From Isoetes taiwanensis (lineage: Eukaryota; Streptophyta; Lycopodiopsida; Isoetales; Isoetaceae): a DNA stretch of 64,000 bases. The notes under the pieces are model-generated. The model saw only the letters and a program-made list of their open reading frames with translations, was not told the DNA's origin and ran no database searches. A program made the translations under genes and the position numbers. The stretch spans positions 19,294,372 through 19,358,371 of the forward strand of contig JAJEKV010000017.1 in the NCBI GenBank assembly GCA_021234155.1, given 5' to 3'. Shown piece by piece: positions 22,401 to 34,276 of the stretch (the first letter of the stretch is position 1; every line of letters begins with the position of its first letter).

Positions 22401-25239
22401 AAGATACTAACCATGCAGCCGTCAGGTTTGCCCATCCTACGACTCCCATATGTCCAGCACGTGACCAATCCAACCAGTGCGAAATGATTGATTGCACTGT
22501 ATTTGTTATCAAATACCCTATGATTTGCAATGGTTGCCAATCCCCTTGATACAAGGACTCGAACCTCCATAAACGAGGAATAAAATCTTTTTAGGGAGTC
22601 CTCTAACCAACACTCCCTAATACCTCTACGTGCTTAAGAAGGGAGACATTTTCCTACCCTTTTTTTGTGCTTTACACATCAGTGGCATAGGACCATGGTC
22701 TATCCCACCGTATTCATTTCCCCTATAGACCTCCCCCAATCATCTTTATGCTTATTCATCAATTAGGACAATGTTATCATTGTTTGATCAGGTAAGGCAT
22801 GAAGCATTTCATCTTTGCGGCTAAACCTTTTAATGGCAAATTGGTTATCAAAATAAGGCGTTGCCATTCTCATGTGATTTCATCATTTTGGGCAATGTTA
22901 ACATTGTTTGATCAGGTAAGTTGTGACGCATTTTATCTTCCGACTAACCTTCCAACGGCAAATTGGTAGTTCTATACAATTTATTGAAAAATGTGATCTT
23001 CACATTAAACGGGAAATGAAAAACTTGTCTACCATCAAACAAGAAAAAAGTACATCCTATTGTTTAAATTTGGTTTTTCCGGGGTTCCGAAAACTTTTTG
23101 GAATTTTCCCTTAATTTCATTTCCTAAGGTTTCGAGGGTTTTGGCGACCGGAAAACAATTCCGATTTGCCAAAAATCGGGAAGATTTTCTCGGCCTTATT
23201 GGGGTTTCAATTTTGCCCCAATATGATTTCGTCCCTTCTAATCCGGCATCCAGCATGCATATGCCATGACTGCTGCTGCATGTTCAAGGTAATGGCTTGC
23301 CCAATCAGCCAAGTCTAGAACCACATCCGTTGGGTGATTCGGAGATGCGAGCAAGAACAAATCCAACAGAGCAAAGGGTAAGCTCTCACATTTCCGTTTG
23401 TCTTGATAATGTTTTAAATTGGACTCTTATGTCGTTTCCAGAGGTTGAGATTGATTTTGTTTCAGGTCATTGTTTCTCTGAGATCATCCTTAGACCACAG
23501 TTTCTTGAGCCTTAGGCGTGTAGGTTCTTGCATCATAGGTGTTCTATAGTAGGATTCTAAGCTTCGGTGGATGCAGGCATATACCAAATCATGGAGTGAT
23601 CTCTCCAGCCTTTCTCTTCTCCCGTTCTATAAACTAATATTTCATGTTTTAACACTGGAGGTATATCAGACATATCCTAATTCTTGCTTTATTGTTTGAT
23701 ATGTGTATTATAATTTAGTCAAGATGACTGACTTTGCTTTGTGAGATTTATACAAAGTACTTGAGTATATGGTTATAATGGAGTAATAGAGTTTTAGTTG
23801 ATCCCTCAACACCATCTGCAGGTCATGTTTGGGAAATTTAAAGGTGCTATTTGATGTAGATTGAGATCCAAACATTGATGTTCTGTATTCTTTGTGCTTC
23901 TATTTGGCTATTTATTCTTCTATTTTGTCTGCATTCCCATCATTTGCCCACGATTTTCTAGCTCTTTAAATTTTGGGCCCATCCTTGGAGGAGTGATATA
24001 AATTATGAATCGAACTGTGGTAAAAACAGTTTGACTCTAATGGAGATAAAACTTAGGAGCTTGGAGCAGAGGCATATTCGTGAAGTAATAGAACCATCAA
24101 ATATTAGTAAGCCCCTTATCTTTGCTCAATGTATGCTTTCAATTCTAGAATGTTTTGTAGTAATCAAATAGACAGCTTATTCCCATTTTCTGTTTGCATG
24201 TCTGAAACCTCTGCATGTCTAAAGCCTCTGCACTTTTTTCTGAATGACATTCAGAGTTTTAGAGTTATCTCTCCTCGATGACTATTAATAGACTTCAAAA
24301 TATTGCAGACCAATCTCCAGGTCATATGCTTTAGGACCTAAGATTATATTAATGCGGCATGTTTGTTGAGCTTTAGACTTATCTCTTCTCGATGACTACT
24401 AATAGACCTCACAGTATTGCAGACCAATCTCCAGGTCATATGCTTTAGGACCTCATAGCCAAATCAATCAATAACGTTTCTTACTCATTTATGAAGTATA
24501 TTTTGGTATGTGTAACCTTATACAGATCGTTTCCAATACATTATCAGCAACAACAATGTTGCAACTATTCATACTTGCAGACCATTCCTTAGGGGTTTTA
24601 TGGTTCTTCTATAGTAATCAGGGTCAGAAGGCATTGATAGTGCATTGATTTCTTGTCGAATCATTAGCAGTGCCAGAATCCTCTATCTCATTTTCTTTGC
24701 GAATACTTTGTAGTAACAAATGAGTTCAGTCTTCAAGTTTATTGGTTTGGTTCAGAGACCAGTCTGCAAATTGGCCTGAGTCTGGATCTTTGAGATATCT
24801 AAGAGCAGAGCTGGCCAGGATTTTGTTGCCGGATGGCTAGGGTACAGCTATGTCTTGGACTCTGGACTTGAAGAACAATTACAGCTTTTGATGGCATACC
24901 TAGCAAATTTACATATAGTTTCTTTTTGAGCTTCACTGGACTAAAAGATTCTGGAATTTATGGCCTTGGATGTTTGTTGTTCAAAGGATTTATTGATGAG
25001 GCCTCTTCTACAATAGCTTCCATTACTGAAAACCCAAGAGTATTTAACAAGAGTATTTTTTTTTATGGCAAGGTTGTTTTTCCTATTCATTTAGAATAAG
25101 TACATATCAGAAAATTCACTTCTGATGAAGTGGTCACATAAAGTGACAAAAAGTGTCTCTATACTCCTCATAGTGGGGTACAAGATTGAGACATAAAGAT
25201 CCTCAGATCAGAAAATATAGTTTAATACACACTGAGACT
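19454..25239. other. Intergenic, no confident gene
   Basis: The start is the kinase promoter side. A long T-run lies at about 20362-20400. Small direct duplications occur at 20713-20772 (30-base unit twice), 21258-21353 (48-base unit twice), 21595-21888 (about 147-base unit twice), 22770-22925 and 24260-24450. Around 23297-23379 and 24040-24115 there are exon-like open stretches ('EPHPLGDSEMRARTNPTEQR', 'KLRSLEQRHIREVIEP') next to possible GT donors. They may belong to an unrecognised spliced gene, but I cannot connect them. Confidence 0.45.
21595..21888. repeat. Tandem duplication, about 147-base unit
   Basis: The block starting 'tactatttgttttcacactat' and ending in a T-run occurs twice head to tail with one or two differences. 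The high identity implies recent duplication. Confidence 0.9.
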
Positions 25240-26700
25240 CTAATTAGCCACATTTAGTAGATCCTGTAAAGTAAGATCCGCAACTGCTGTGGTCCCGAAA
25301 ATATTTAGCATCTCATCCAACGTTGTTGTGCTGAAGCTGGTGAAGTCGAGCAGCATCAGAACCCGAGCCTCTCTCTTTTGTTGCCACGAGTGATATAGAG
25401 AGACAAAGAAGGGTTTTAAATTGTTGAATCTCCATACCTCTGGTTTGTCCAGAATCTTCTTGATAGCAGAGGAGTGGATAACTTCCTGTTTAAGAAGAAT
25501 CAGGTGCTGTTCTAGCTCCATTTCATTGAATCTCCATATGGATACGTCATCAGAGTTGTTCTCCCAACGAGAAGGTGCTCCAACTCTATCAAGCCTCTTC
25601 TGTTGATCTGTGGAGCACACCATGAAAATCAGTTAGATTGAGCACACAAGAATTAAACAATCCTTGGAATCTGCCAATTTGATCCCAATCTTTGTCATAG
25701 TTGTCCCCCCTGAGCAATCTGTGTGCCATAGCCATATCCTGCAGGGCAACCAGAAAGGTTTTTTTTAACCAGATGATGTTGATTGCTTTATGCTGAATGG
25801 CAACCAAGTTCCTATGCTTCCATACTATCCAACAGCATAAAGTTCGAATGGAATTTATTAATCTTGTCTTCCCATCAAGAAATTTCAGAATATCTGTGGG
25901 GAAGCCAAAATTAAGCTGAGTTGTCCAGGTCCAAAATTCCTCAACTTTGGGGCAGAGGAATACATGATTAGAGGTTTCTTCCCTTCCACAACCCAAGGGG
26001 CATAATTTTGAGGCATGATTGTCATATTTGGCCCTTGAAGCATTGGTGTGCAGAGATTGTTGGATGACAAGCCATCTGAACATCATCATCTTGGCAGCTC
26101 CATATGTCTTCCAGCTTTTAGCACAGATCCTTTTATATTTTCTTTCACTGCATCCCCAAAGCCTATTACCTTTTGATTGAGCATTTGGCAATAAGGCCTG
26201 GTAGATTTCTCTGACTATATAAGTTTCCTTCTTGTTGAGTGTCCACTGATTGGTACCCATTGCTAGCTCAGAATTCAAATGATTAGAAATGGACTCCATA
26301 ACTACTGTGAAGATCTCCTTATCTAATTGTGTGCCTTTGGTCCTGTTCCTTACTTGTTCCCATGATATCCAGGAACCATGCAGACATGAGAGAAGCTATC
26401 TAGAGTTGGTAGTATTGCCTTTCTGTTATCTATGACCAGAACTTTCATGTTTGAGGCCCGGCCCTGCTAATGAAATGATCCAAGCTCAAGTACCCAACAT
26501 ATGCTCAGTTAGATTATGCCATTTCCTTCATCTTTGATGAAAGGCGCATCTCTTTGCATTTATATAACTACATGAGTTGTTGTTGTATGAATTTTTAGAG
26601 TGTTCATAGACAGTCCTGTTGTTGACAAACCATTCATGGAATTGCAGCCTGTGAAGATACATTTACCATGATTTCTTTTAGCTTTGTAAAAATGTCATTC
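25240..26700 (-). pseudogene. LINE ORF2 3' end with zf-RVT domain
   Basis: The minus-strand frame 26299-25589 reads 'KMMMFRWLVIQQSLHTNA', 'CPLGCGREETSNHVFLCPKV' and 'EEFWTW', the Cys/His-rich zf-RVT domain found at the C-terminus of plant L1-type ORF2 proteins. The next frame (25623-25240) is the overlapping tail. Upstream on the minus strand (26300-26700) broken frames resemble the preceding RT end ('LLSCLHGSWISWEQVRN'). The 5' part is missing or unreadable, as in a truncated LINE. The frames are still about 240 and 127 codons long, so the insertion is not very old. Confidence 0.75.
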
Positions 26701-27768
26701 CTCTTAGCATTCCAAATCCCACAGCAGAATATATCGAGGATTAAATGTGGCTTAGCATTATGTTGTGATATGTGCTAAACCATTGTTATTGCTTTTTGTA
26801 CAGTATAATCGTTCTTCTCTAGCACCCAGCAATTCTCTGGCAGGCGCAGTTGTATGCTCTTTTATGGTATGTACCTTCTTTATTCTATCACATTCAGGTT
26901 GCAACTTGGCCCAATTTTAGGTCGTTATAGCCAGTTCCAGGGACCCTTGCAACCTATGTCATCCGTTTATCAAGTTGTAAAAGCTTTCAACGACAATTTA
27001 TTTGTGGTTGTTTCAAAATAGTATGCATGGCTTAACTATGATGATACCCACCATGTTCAGATTTTCTTACATTTAGAAATGATATTTACGGTAGCATAAT
27101 TAACTATCTGACTTGGGCCAAGCAGAGAAAACTTGAGATGTCAGAGTGTGGCATCTTGAAACATAACCATTTTAGTCTTAGCTCTCAGGAAATAACCATT
27201 TAAGGAATTGGTATCGTGCAATTGTTTCATGCTTAAGTGTGCCTTCAGTTACTTATATTCAATATTTCAGGATAACCAGCAGCTTATAGTCCTGCATTTA
27301 TTCACCTAATGCAAGATTCATTGATGCCGTGGCAATTATTTCCAGAATCTATTAACAATCAGCTTGCCTCATACTTATGGAAGTGTAGATCCATCCTAGA
27401 CTCAAAAAGGTGTATCTCCGTATGGCAACATATAAACAAATTAAAGTTGGATGTTCATTCACCTGGAATTTATTTAGCCGATATCGGTTCAGACCATCCT
27501 TTGAGCTACTCTTTGTCTGGAAGGTCATCTTCTTCTATTTGTGAATGTTCACTGATTTCTGCAGTAGCTGATACTTCTGCAGCTTTTACCTGTGAATACA
27601 CTATATATGGGAGATTATTGTCCACATATATATATCACATGATAGTCATTATCAACAATTGTCGTCATGAACTTCTGAATACTATTGCTGTTGCTGCTAC
27701 ACTGACATTCAAGCCATTTATCCCTTTGGATAGTTACTGCCATGGTGCAAAAGCAATAAATAGCAGCA
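26701..27768 (+). other. Unassigned, with a 154-codon open frame
   Basis: An open frame at 27309-27773 follows AG-rich acceptor-like sequence and reads 'SYLWKCRSILDSKRCISVW' and 'SYSLSGRSSSSICECS'. It runs to the very first bases of the LTR at 27769, which would truncate it. I recognise no domain. It could be a last exon of a host gene interrupted by the LTR element, or chance. Confidence 0.25.
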
Positions 27769-29413
27769 TGTGACGCTCCCTGCTAAATATACGGCGCCCG
27801 GCCGTACACTCGGCAGGAAATCCCCCATCCGGTCCATCAACCGCATGGGCCCTCCGTCTAACCCGCACTCTGAGAGAATCCTAGTGCGGGCAGGGAACAC
27901 GAAGGTGTCTTGCGCGCCCTTCCCCTATGGGCTCCTATCACAGCGGAAGCATAAACAACGTCAGAACAAGCAATAACAATACAACATACTACCTCGAAGG
28001 GTAGTCCATCACATATCCACAACTGCAAAGAAGATAATCCTATGCCATAAAACATAAGAGCTCCTACCCATGGCTCCGACTCATAAGGAGGATGACTAAC
28101 TGGCTAGGCCTCAAGATAGAGCAGACCGAGTCATAACAGTGGCGGGGCTGGCTATAGACAATGGCTAGGGTTGACCACTCCATCCGCCCCTCCGGTGCAT
28201 ACTTTGCAGATGGGCTAAATCAGGCTCTGGCATGACTCTAGCCTTCCTGATATGCAATCCCATGGCATCACCCATCGGGACTACTCCAGGTTGCATCTCC
28301 CTGGTCCGATGAGGCAGGAAGGGTTGCATCTCCCCTTCCCAAGGTCTAGAGGTTCCGTGGGCAGCTAGAGAATCGTGGCGACACACGATTCGTACCCGAC
28401 TTAACCCCCCAAAACGAGAGCCAAGCCGACACTTGCAGCTCTCGAGAGGCAGGGCGGCACCATTGCCCCAGGAGGTGTCGGACCCATGCTCGGCCCACAC
28501 GAAGTGACCGACCATAGGTCTAGCCCACTATGGGATCCCCCGAAGCCCCCACTCGGCAGAGATCCTCCCTCCACATTCCCTCTAGCCCCGTTATGTGGTG
28601 CTGAGTCATATCATAGCCTCGATAGCCTGGTGGGCTCCTATGCACAGGCCGCATCTAATAGGAACTAAGGGATCTACACTAGGAGCATACTACATATGGC
28701 TCTAGGTCTCTACCCCCCTTCCCAATACAAGAGGAGCAAACATGATCAACCATCATCACATAATCATCATATCATGAGAATAATCATAAGAAGAACATCT
28801 TAACCTAATCATACAATCTAACTAAGGGTTAGGGTTCATTGATTAGGGTTCAAGATGTTGAATACGGGTTCTAGGATGGCTCTACTCTAGATACAAGATA
28901 CTAGCACATCTGGAATGCTAATTCCAGATGAACTATCACAACTACTACCCTACATACCTGCTCCTGATGCTCTCCCTCCAGAATCGTGCGCCTCCATGGT
29001 CTTCGACTCACGTGATGCTGCTCTTGCTCCAAGAACGAGTCTACCCTGCTGGGGCTGCTGCACCAGTCTATGCCACAGCAAACAATGTTCGAAACGGGTT
29101 TTCGAACGAGTAGGTGAGTCTCTGGGTGCTAGGGCTGGAAAGAGGTCTAGGGTTAGGGTTCCAGCCCATATAAGTTAGGTCCACCTAGGATGCCACGTGG
29201 CACCAATCGGGTGAGTCCTGTGTGGCGGGTGCCCAATAGGTTAAGGCCACGTGGATAATGGTCTTAACCTATGGTTGGCTAAGTTATGAGAATAACTTGG
29301 CCATGCCCCCTAGTGCCACAATCTATGGTATACAAGGCTATGAAGATAGACTTGTATAGTGACGGATCCAGGAATATACGTATTTATGGCGTATATTCCC
29401 CTGGACCGTCACA
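27769..29413 (-). repeat. 3' LTR of the outer Ty3-type element
   Basis: It begins TGTGACG and ends CGTCACA. In minus orientation it is preceded by a purine tract ('aaggggggg-agaa', 29414-29427), so it is a 3' LTR with the element body to its right. Shared blocks show it is the same family as the LTR at 625-2138 but about 130 bases longer. The U3 end (29359-29412 on the plus strand) is a 54-base imperfect palindrome. The body is interrupted at 29669 by a younger element. Confidence 0.8.
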
Positions 29414-29668
29414 TTCTCCCCCCCTTAGGACAATGCTGTCCTCAGCATTGCGCTAAGGTGACGAACCTACCTTATGCCTGCAAAAGCAACAACATGTCAT
29501 AACCTTTAGTTTACTTTAGCAATCAAGTTTTATTAGTTAAAAGTCAAAATTTAGGCTACATTTGTACTTATACAAAATTATATAGCCTTAACACCGTTAT
29601 TTCTTACAATAATTCAAAATACTATTATAGGAGTTATTAGGGTTCATAATCTAAATTATGGCTCCCCT
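29414..29668 (-). mobile_element. Outer element: polypurine tract and 3' internal part
   Basis: Minus-strand sequence leading into the 3' LTR contains 'gaggacagcattgtccta' followed by the G-rich purine tract, the usual end of plant Ty3 internal regions. Its right edge is the CCCCT target site of the inserted inner element; the outer body presumably resumes at 40765. Confidence 0.6.
29664..29668. other. Target site duplication, left copy (CCCCT)
   Basis: The five bases before the left LTR are repeated exactly after the right LTR (40765-40769). Five bases is the normal Ty3/gypsy target duplication. Confidence 0.85.
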
Positions 29669-30259
29669 TGTTTGGGGTCTGGGTTCGGGAACTCCTGGAA
29701 GACAGCCCTCTGTGAGGACCCGTGGATCTAACAGGAGAGTCCGGGGGACTATGTCACGCGGGATTTGCAAGAAGAGAACAAGAAGAAGAAAACAGAACAA
29801 ATGAGAGGAAAATGATAAGCTTCCTTGATATCAATGATGAACATACATGAGCTCTCGCAATCGAGAGAAAACTGAAAAGAGACAAGACTCAAAACTCATC
29901 CTCTTTCATGTGCTAGCTCTAATCATATATATAGTACAATGGCCTTTGGCCCAATATAGACACTCTGACTGATCTCGGTGCCGACTCCTGGGAGGAGGCC
30001 TGATTTGCAGGAATGTTGGCGGTGCCTTATGAAATGCCTAGAATCACTATGACGCTGATGCTGACGCGGGCGGTGGCGGGCCATCACTTGTCTGAGCGGC
30101 GCCTCTTGTTGACGGGCGCAGGCTTTGGCTGCGTGGGTTCGGCCGCTTGGTCTTCTCACGAGCCTTTGATGGCTGACCCGTGGTGGATGTGGATCCTTGA
30201 GCTTGACCTGGTCCGTCAGATGCATGAATAGTCCTGCACTGGGAGGCATGGGACTAACA
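29669..30259 (-). repeat. Inner element 3' LTR
   Basis: Starts TGTTTGGGG and ends GGACTAACA on the plus strand. It matches 40175-40764. On the minus strand it is preceded by 'gtttggtgggg', a polypurine tract, marking it as the 3' LTR. A TATATATA stretch lies at 29925-29933. Confidence 0.9.
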
Positions 30260-30370
30260 CCCCACCAAACGACACTCAGAGTGAAGAAAAGGAGGAAGGG
30301 TTTCGGAGGGCGGGAAGCCATCCGTCTGAAAGTGATCCTCACGGGAATGAGGTCGGGCACCATTATGGTA

Positions 30371-31105
30371 CTAGCCAATGAGAGATCGGGCGGTTTGAAG
30401 AGCAGGAGGAGTGGTGAGGCCAAGGGCGGGATCTGCATCAATAAGAAATCGAGATCGCACCATGTCTTCAAGGGCAAAGATGGGCGCCTCAAGAAACGAA
30501 CCGACATTCCATGAGGAGGCAGTCCGGAGGCCGAAGGCACCGATTAATCGCATTCGGATTGCAAAAAAAATGGGACGCGCCGATTTAAGGAGCCGAAAGC
30601 AAGATGCATTTGAGAGCAGCACAAAACCCGCTTGAAGATGGATCAAGGATCGGGAGAGGTGGCGATTCCGCAAGAAGGTGTCAAGACCATAAAGCGCATC
30701 AGCCGGGCGTTGCCAACCACGCTCATTAGCAATATAGATCCAATTCGTGGTGGTATCAAGAGTGGCACCCTCCTCCCAATGTGAGCGGCGAACAAAACGT
30801 GGATCCCACCGGAGATCCGTCGAGATCTGAGGTGGAGTCCATCCAGCATGGCCATCCATGACCTTTGTCCAAAAGGGGAGGCCCCAATCGAAGTCGGGAA
30901 CCACGGGGCGGAGGAACACCTGTGGAAGCATAGGGAGAAGGAACCATGCACGTGGGCGTGGGTTGCTGAGCTTGCTCCCTGAATGCACTGACAAGAGCCG
31001 GATCAAGAGCTTGACACCAACGATCCCAAACAGAGGCAGAGAGTTGAGAGTTGACAGGAGGGCTATCCCAACCCGTGGGGACCATCTTGCTATCCAGAAG
31101 AGCAC
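30371..31105 (-). CDS. Extra ORF of inner element, C-terminal part
   Basis: A 244-codon minus-strand frame reaching close to the 3' LTR ('GLPFWTKVMDGHAGWTPPQ', 'RWDPRFVRRSHWEEGATLD'). It overlaps the end of the coiled-coil ORF upstream in another frame and the protein sense seems to pass from one to the other around 31090-31150, so it may be the frameshifted C-terminus of a single large extra protein. It is aromatic- and Arg-rich. No known domain is recognised. Confidence 0.45.
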   Translation of the reverse strand: MLFWIARWSPRVGIALLSTLNSLPLFGIVGVKLLIRLLSVHSGSKLSNPRPRAWFLLPMLPQVFLRPVVPDFDWGLPFWTKVMDGHAGWTPPQISTDLRWDPRFVRRSHWEEGATLDTTTNWIYIANERGWQRPADALYGLDTFLRNRHLSRSLIHLQAGFVLLSNASCFRLLKSARPIFFAIRMRLIGAFGLRTASSWNVGSFLEAPIFALEDMVRSRFLIDADPALGLTTPPALQTARSLIG

Positions 31106-32256
31106 GTAATTGATTGTAACCCCGCGAGGTGCGTGATATAAACTTGTGCATAGGGAAGATCCTCGGGATGTCCCAGATACTTCCTTATCTGTTGCAGCGC
31201 TTCCGCTTGCCAGAGAGGTAAATGATGTGCAAGCTCAGGCATGTACTCCTGATGAAGAGTGTGGGTCTGAGCATGATCAGCGAGATAGGGGTTGTTATCC
31301 TGAAGCACCCATTGCAAAGTGGGGTCACCCTGAAAGTGTTGGCGTGGCCCATTCCCAAAGTTCTCCTGTGTATCACCCAGATAGAAATCATGAAAAATGT
31401 AAGCCATGGGCTGAACAATTCTGAAGGTGATAAAGTCCGGATCGGCGCAGTGTATGAGATCAAAGACCAAAAGGGCACAGCATAAACCTTTGTCTTCAAT
31501 TGAGAGTTCTGGCCAGATCCGAAGAAAATCTGCAGTGCGCAGGGGAACATCCACAGGTCCCTTAGCCGCATGCCATTTCAGAAGAAAGAGGTGGCGTCGA
31601 GCAACCACATAATCGTGATAGCAGGAAGGAACTGGGTAGTCGAAAGGCAGGTTACGAACAATGGTGCTATTGCCGTCAAGTTTTGCTTGAGCCTCATCAG
31701 CAGACTGAATAGCTTGCTGCAGCTGTTGTTCAAGGTCACGGATCCGGTTATCCTTTTCTAGGAGAAGGCGTGATTGGTCACGGACCCGTTTCTGAGAAGT
31801 GTTGACCTGGGAGGAGGATTGCCCCGGAGCATTAAGACGAAGCACGGCAATCTCCGCGTCATCAAGAATCTTCTGTTTCTGCACCTCTGTAAGCTGATCT
31901 TGGAGAGAGGTGAGCTGAGAGGTCTGTGTGGAAAGCTGAGCCGTCAAAGAGGCAATTTGAGCGTCCCGCTCTGTAAGGTGGTCAACTTGAGTGCGGTAAT
32001 TGTCACAAAGCTCAGAGTACAAGGCTTCGAGCTTAGCAACATCTTTTTCCTTGTCACCCAGGAGGGCGTCTTTGGACTTGTTTTGCTCCAATAAGTCCTG
32101 AAGGGCGATTGAGCCGAGCCCGCTGATCCGCAAGTAAGCTGGTCCGATCCCTGCACTTTTGAGATCTGTATGGGCCCGTAAGAGAGCTCCGCGGCTTGTC
32201 TTGAAGTTGGGCCTCCAAAGTTGCAACTTGTGCAAAGTGGCAGCTTTGAAAGTCAC
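31090..32256 (-). CDS. Extra ORF of inner element, coiled-coil protein
   Basis: A 388-codon minus-strand frame beginning at a non-AUG codon that overlaps the stop of the previous ORF, so it is more likely a frameshifted continuation than a separate gene. It holds a long heptad-rich coiled coil ('KEKDVAKLEALYSELCDNY', 'DAQIASLTAQLSTQTSQL', 'KDNRIRDLEQQLQQAIQSA'; about residues 55-195). A globular part with 'LFLLKWHAAKGPVDVPL' and 'FHDFYLGDTQENFGNGPRQ' follows. Not a standard retrotransposon product. Self-assembly through the coiled coil is an inference. Confidence 0.6.
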   Translation of the reverse strand: MTFKAATLHKLQLWRPNFKTSRGALLRAHTDLKSAGIGPAYLRISGLGSIALQDLLEQNKSKDALLGDKEKDVAKLEALYSELCDNYRTQVDHLTERDAQIASLTAQLSTQTSQLTSLQDQLTEVQKQKILDDAEIAVLRLNAPGQSSSQVNTSQKRVRDQSRLLLEKDNRIRDLEQQLQQAIQSADEAQAKLDGNSTIVRNLPFDYPVPSCYHDYVVARRHLFLLKWHAAKGPVDVPLRTADFLRIWPELSIEDKGLCCALLVFDLIHCADPDFITFRIVQPMAYIFHDFYLGDTQENFGNGPRQHFQGDPTLQWVLQDNNPYLADHAQTHTLHQEYMPELAHHLPLWQAEALQQIRKYLGHPEDLPYAQVYITHLAGLQSITCSSG

Positions 32257-33422
32257 GATTGGACCGCATCGAGGCCTCTAGTGCCGCTTTGAACCCCATT
32301 CATAAGAGCTTCTTGAGATGCTTGTAACTTGAGAACAAAGAGCTTGAGCATCCCCGGCCGATCTTGATACAACAACCGACGAGGGTGCTGTGGTGGTGGA
32401 GCCTGCTGCGGCCTGGTTTGTGATGTTTGTGAGACATGGTGTGAACTGGATGGTGTAGCAGAGGAGGAAACAGTGACATGGGAGTTTGGAGTTTTGACAT
32501 GACCAGAGGAAGAAGGGCGTGAGGTGCCAACTTGGTGAGTGTGGGGGAGGGAACGCTGAGTGGAATCATGAGAATGAGGAGGTGTGGGAGGAAAGTAATG
32601 ACGGATGATGGCTTGAAGGTGGCCTCCCACAGAAACTTCAGAATTAGAAGTGGCAGCTCTAAGACGGTCAACTTCTTGGAGAAGACGGTAAAACATCAAT
32701 TGGGGCCAATCAATATGGTGGTTGGAGTGCGTAGCAGTGATCACGATATTATAGAAGGGCTTATTGATATGGGTGTTCTTGATAGAATACCCAAGGAACT
32801 TGCGCCACAGAAACTTAACAAAAGTTTCATGAGGCTTGTCAATATTTGTCAGGCGATGCACATTGGCATGATAAGGAGGTGCACCAAACTCTGTGACATC
32901 TAGATCCTGTATGGCAGACCAAGATAAACAAGGGGTTTGCAAGGGAATATGAAATACCTCGGAAATCAAGTGTTGAGTTAGCGAAATGGTGGTGCCATCG
33001 ACCACTGTGGTGTATCCATGCGGGCTGTTGACGATATTGGCGATGAACTGCTTCAATTGGTCAGGATTTGGAGCCGGAAGTTCCATTTGAGAGAATTCAT
33101 AAAGCTTCTGGCGTTCTGCGACTTCACGATTCGGGCCAACAAGGGCTTCACGGAAAGTGGGTGTCAAGAAAGATACAGACTCGAAAAGAGCTGGTTCCCT
33201 GGGAGCAGTAGCTTGAAGTGTAGAAAATCTTGGTGCAGCCATGGCAAAGACTTGCAGAAAGGAACAGTGATTCAAAGGCGGAGGACGAAGGCCAAGAACG
33301 GAGGACAAAGGCACAGAGGAACGAAAAGGTTTAGGGCGCGCAACTGGAGGCGAAGAGGTATGATGAGGGCGAAACTGTAGCCTTTGATGGTGCCAGGTGT
33401 CGAAAGATGCCAAGGAGGGCAT
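32253..33422 (-). CDS. Extra ORF of inner element, N-terminal globular domain
   Basis: A 389-codon minus-strand frame. The first 60 residues are Pro/Ser-rich and could be 5' leader. An internal ATG at 33242 ('MAAPRFSTLQATAPREP') is a better start. The next about 200 residues form a globular domain ('REVAERQKLYEFSQMELP', 'TTISLTQHLISEVFHIPL', 'HETFVKFLWRKFLGYSI', 'WPQLMFYRLLQEVDRLR') that resembles the poorly characterised 'putative plant transposon protein' regions seen beside plant LTR elements. A Ser/Pro/His-rich linker and the start of a coiled coil follow. It lies downstream of integrase on the same strand. Confidence 0.6.
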   Translation of the reverse strand: MPSLASFDTWHHQRLQFRPHHTSSPPVARPKPFRSSVPLSSVLGLRPPPLNHCSFLQVFAMAAPRFSTLQATAPREPALFESVSFLTPTFREALVGPNREVAERQKLYEFSQMELPAPNPDQLKQFIANIVNSPHGYTTVVDGTTISLTQHLISEVFHIPLQTPCLSWSAIQDLDVTEFGAPPYHANVHRLTNIDKPHETFVKFLWRKFLGYSIKNTHINKPFYNIVITATHSNHHIDWPQLMFYRLLQEVDRLRAATSNSEVSVGGHLQAIIRHYFPPTPPHSHDSTQRSLPHTHQVGTSRPSSSGHVKTPNSHVTVSSSATPSSSHHVSQTSQTRPQQAPPPQHPRRLLYQDRPGMLKLFVLKLQASQEALMNGVQSGTRGLDAVQS

Positions 33423-34276
33423 TGTGAGGCAAAAATTTGGCTAAGTCCCCGAACAACTGAAGGGAGAAGCAATGAACGGTGAAGATGAGACGTGAGAGAA
33501 AGATCGGATGTGACAGGTGGCCAAAGGACACATATTAATGTTTGACGGGTATGAAAAGAAGCAATGGTATTTAATGCTGGCAACTCGAAGTGGGATATCA
33601 TTAAAACGAATGTGTCAGAGAGTACCCCGCTAGATATCTTGGCGGGAGAAAAGATGCTCATTTTAGAAACAAATTGACCTTGCATTGCAAACACGCTATT
33701 AATTTTCCGATTGGTCCACGCCGACAAGGAGTTCCTCGGTTGGCTATATAAGACGAACCTGGAGTGAAGCGAAAACATCTCATGGCGCTTAGTATGTCTG
33801 CAGCGGGTTTGCATGACAAATGCACTATGCCTTCCAATTGCCTGGAGTGGATTACTTGTAAAATGGACTGTCTAGACCTCTGGCGGTGCCACAATCGTGG
33901 CATTGCAATGGACGGTGAGGCGCCGGGCATGGCCGAGCATGCCGATCCTCATACCTAACGGGATGGAGGTGATTCTTCACCTCATTTGGGACCCCGAAAG
34001 CGTAATTGGTACCACATCCTGCAGATACCTCCGCCCGAACAGGAGTAGAGGGTTTTTCTTCTTAGGACATAGTAGATAGGGCTCGAGGCCCGTTTTTGGT
34101 ATATAGGGGTGCCCTATATGAAATAGCCGGGTCAGGCCCACATTTTGTAAAAAACTTCACCTATAATATAAATATGCCACCGCTTAGTCACTATCCGTTG
34201 TGTTTAAGGCCTCGAATCAGATCCGTTTTTGTTGATTTTCGCTCGCGGTGATGAAATGTTTTGAGGCGAAAAGCCA
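33423..34276. other. Spacer between integrase and extra ORFs
   Basis: Inside the inner element. No conserved protein is visible here. The 33272-33814 minus frame is out of phase with the extra ORF and I treat it as a shadow. The region may hold a promoter or splice acceptor for the downstream ORFs; none is demonstrable. Confidence 0.35.
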
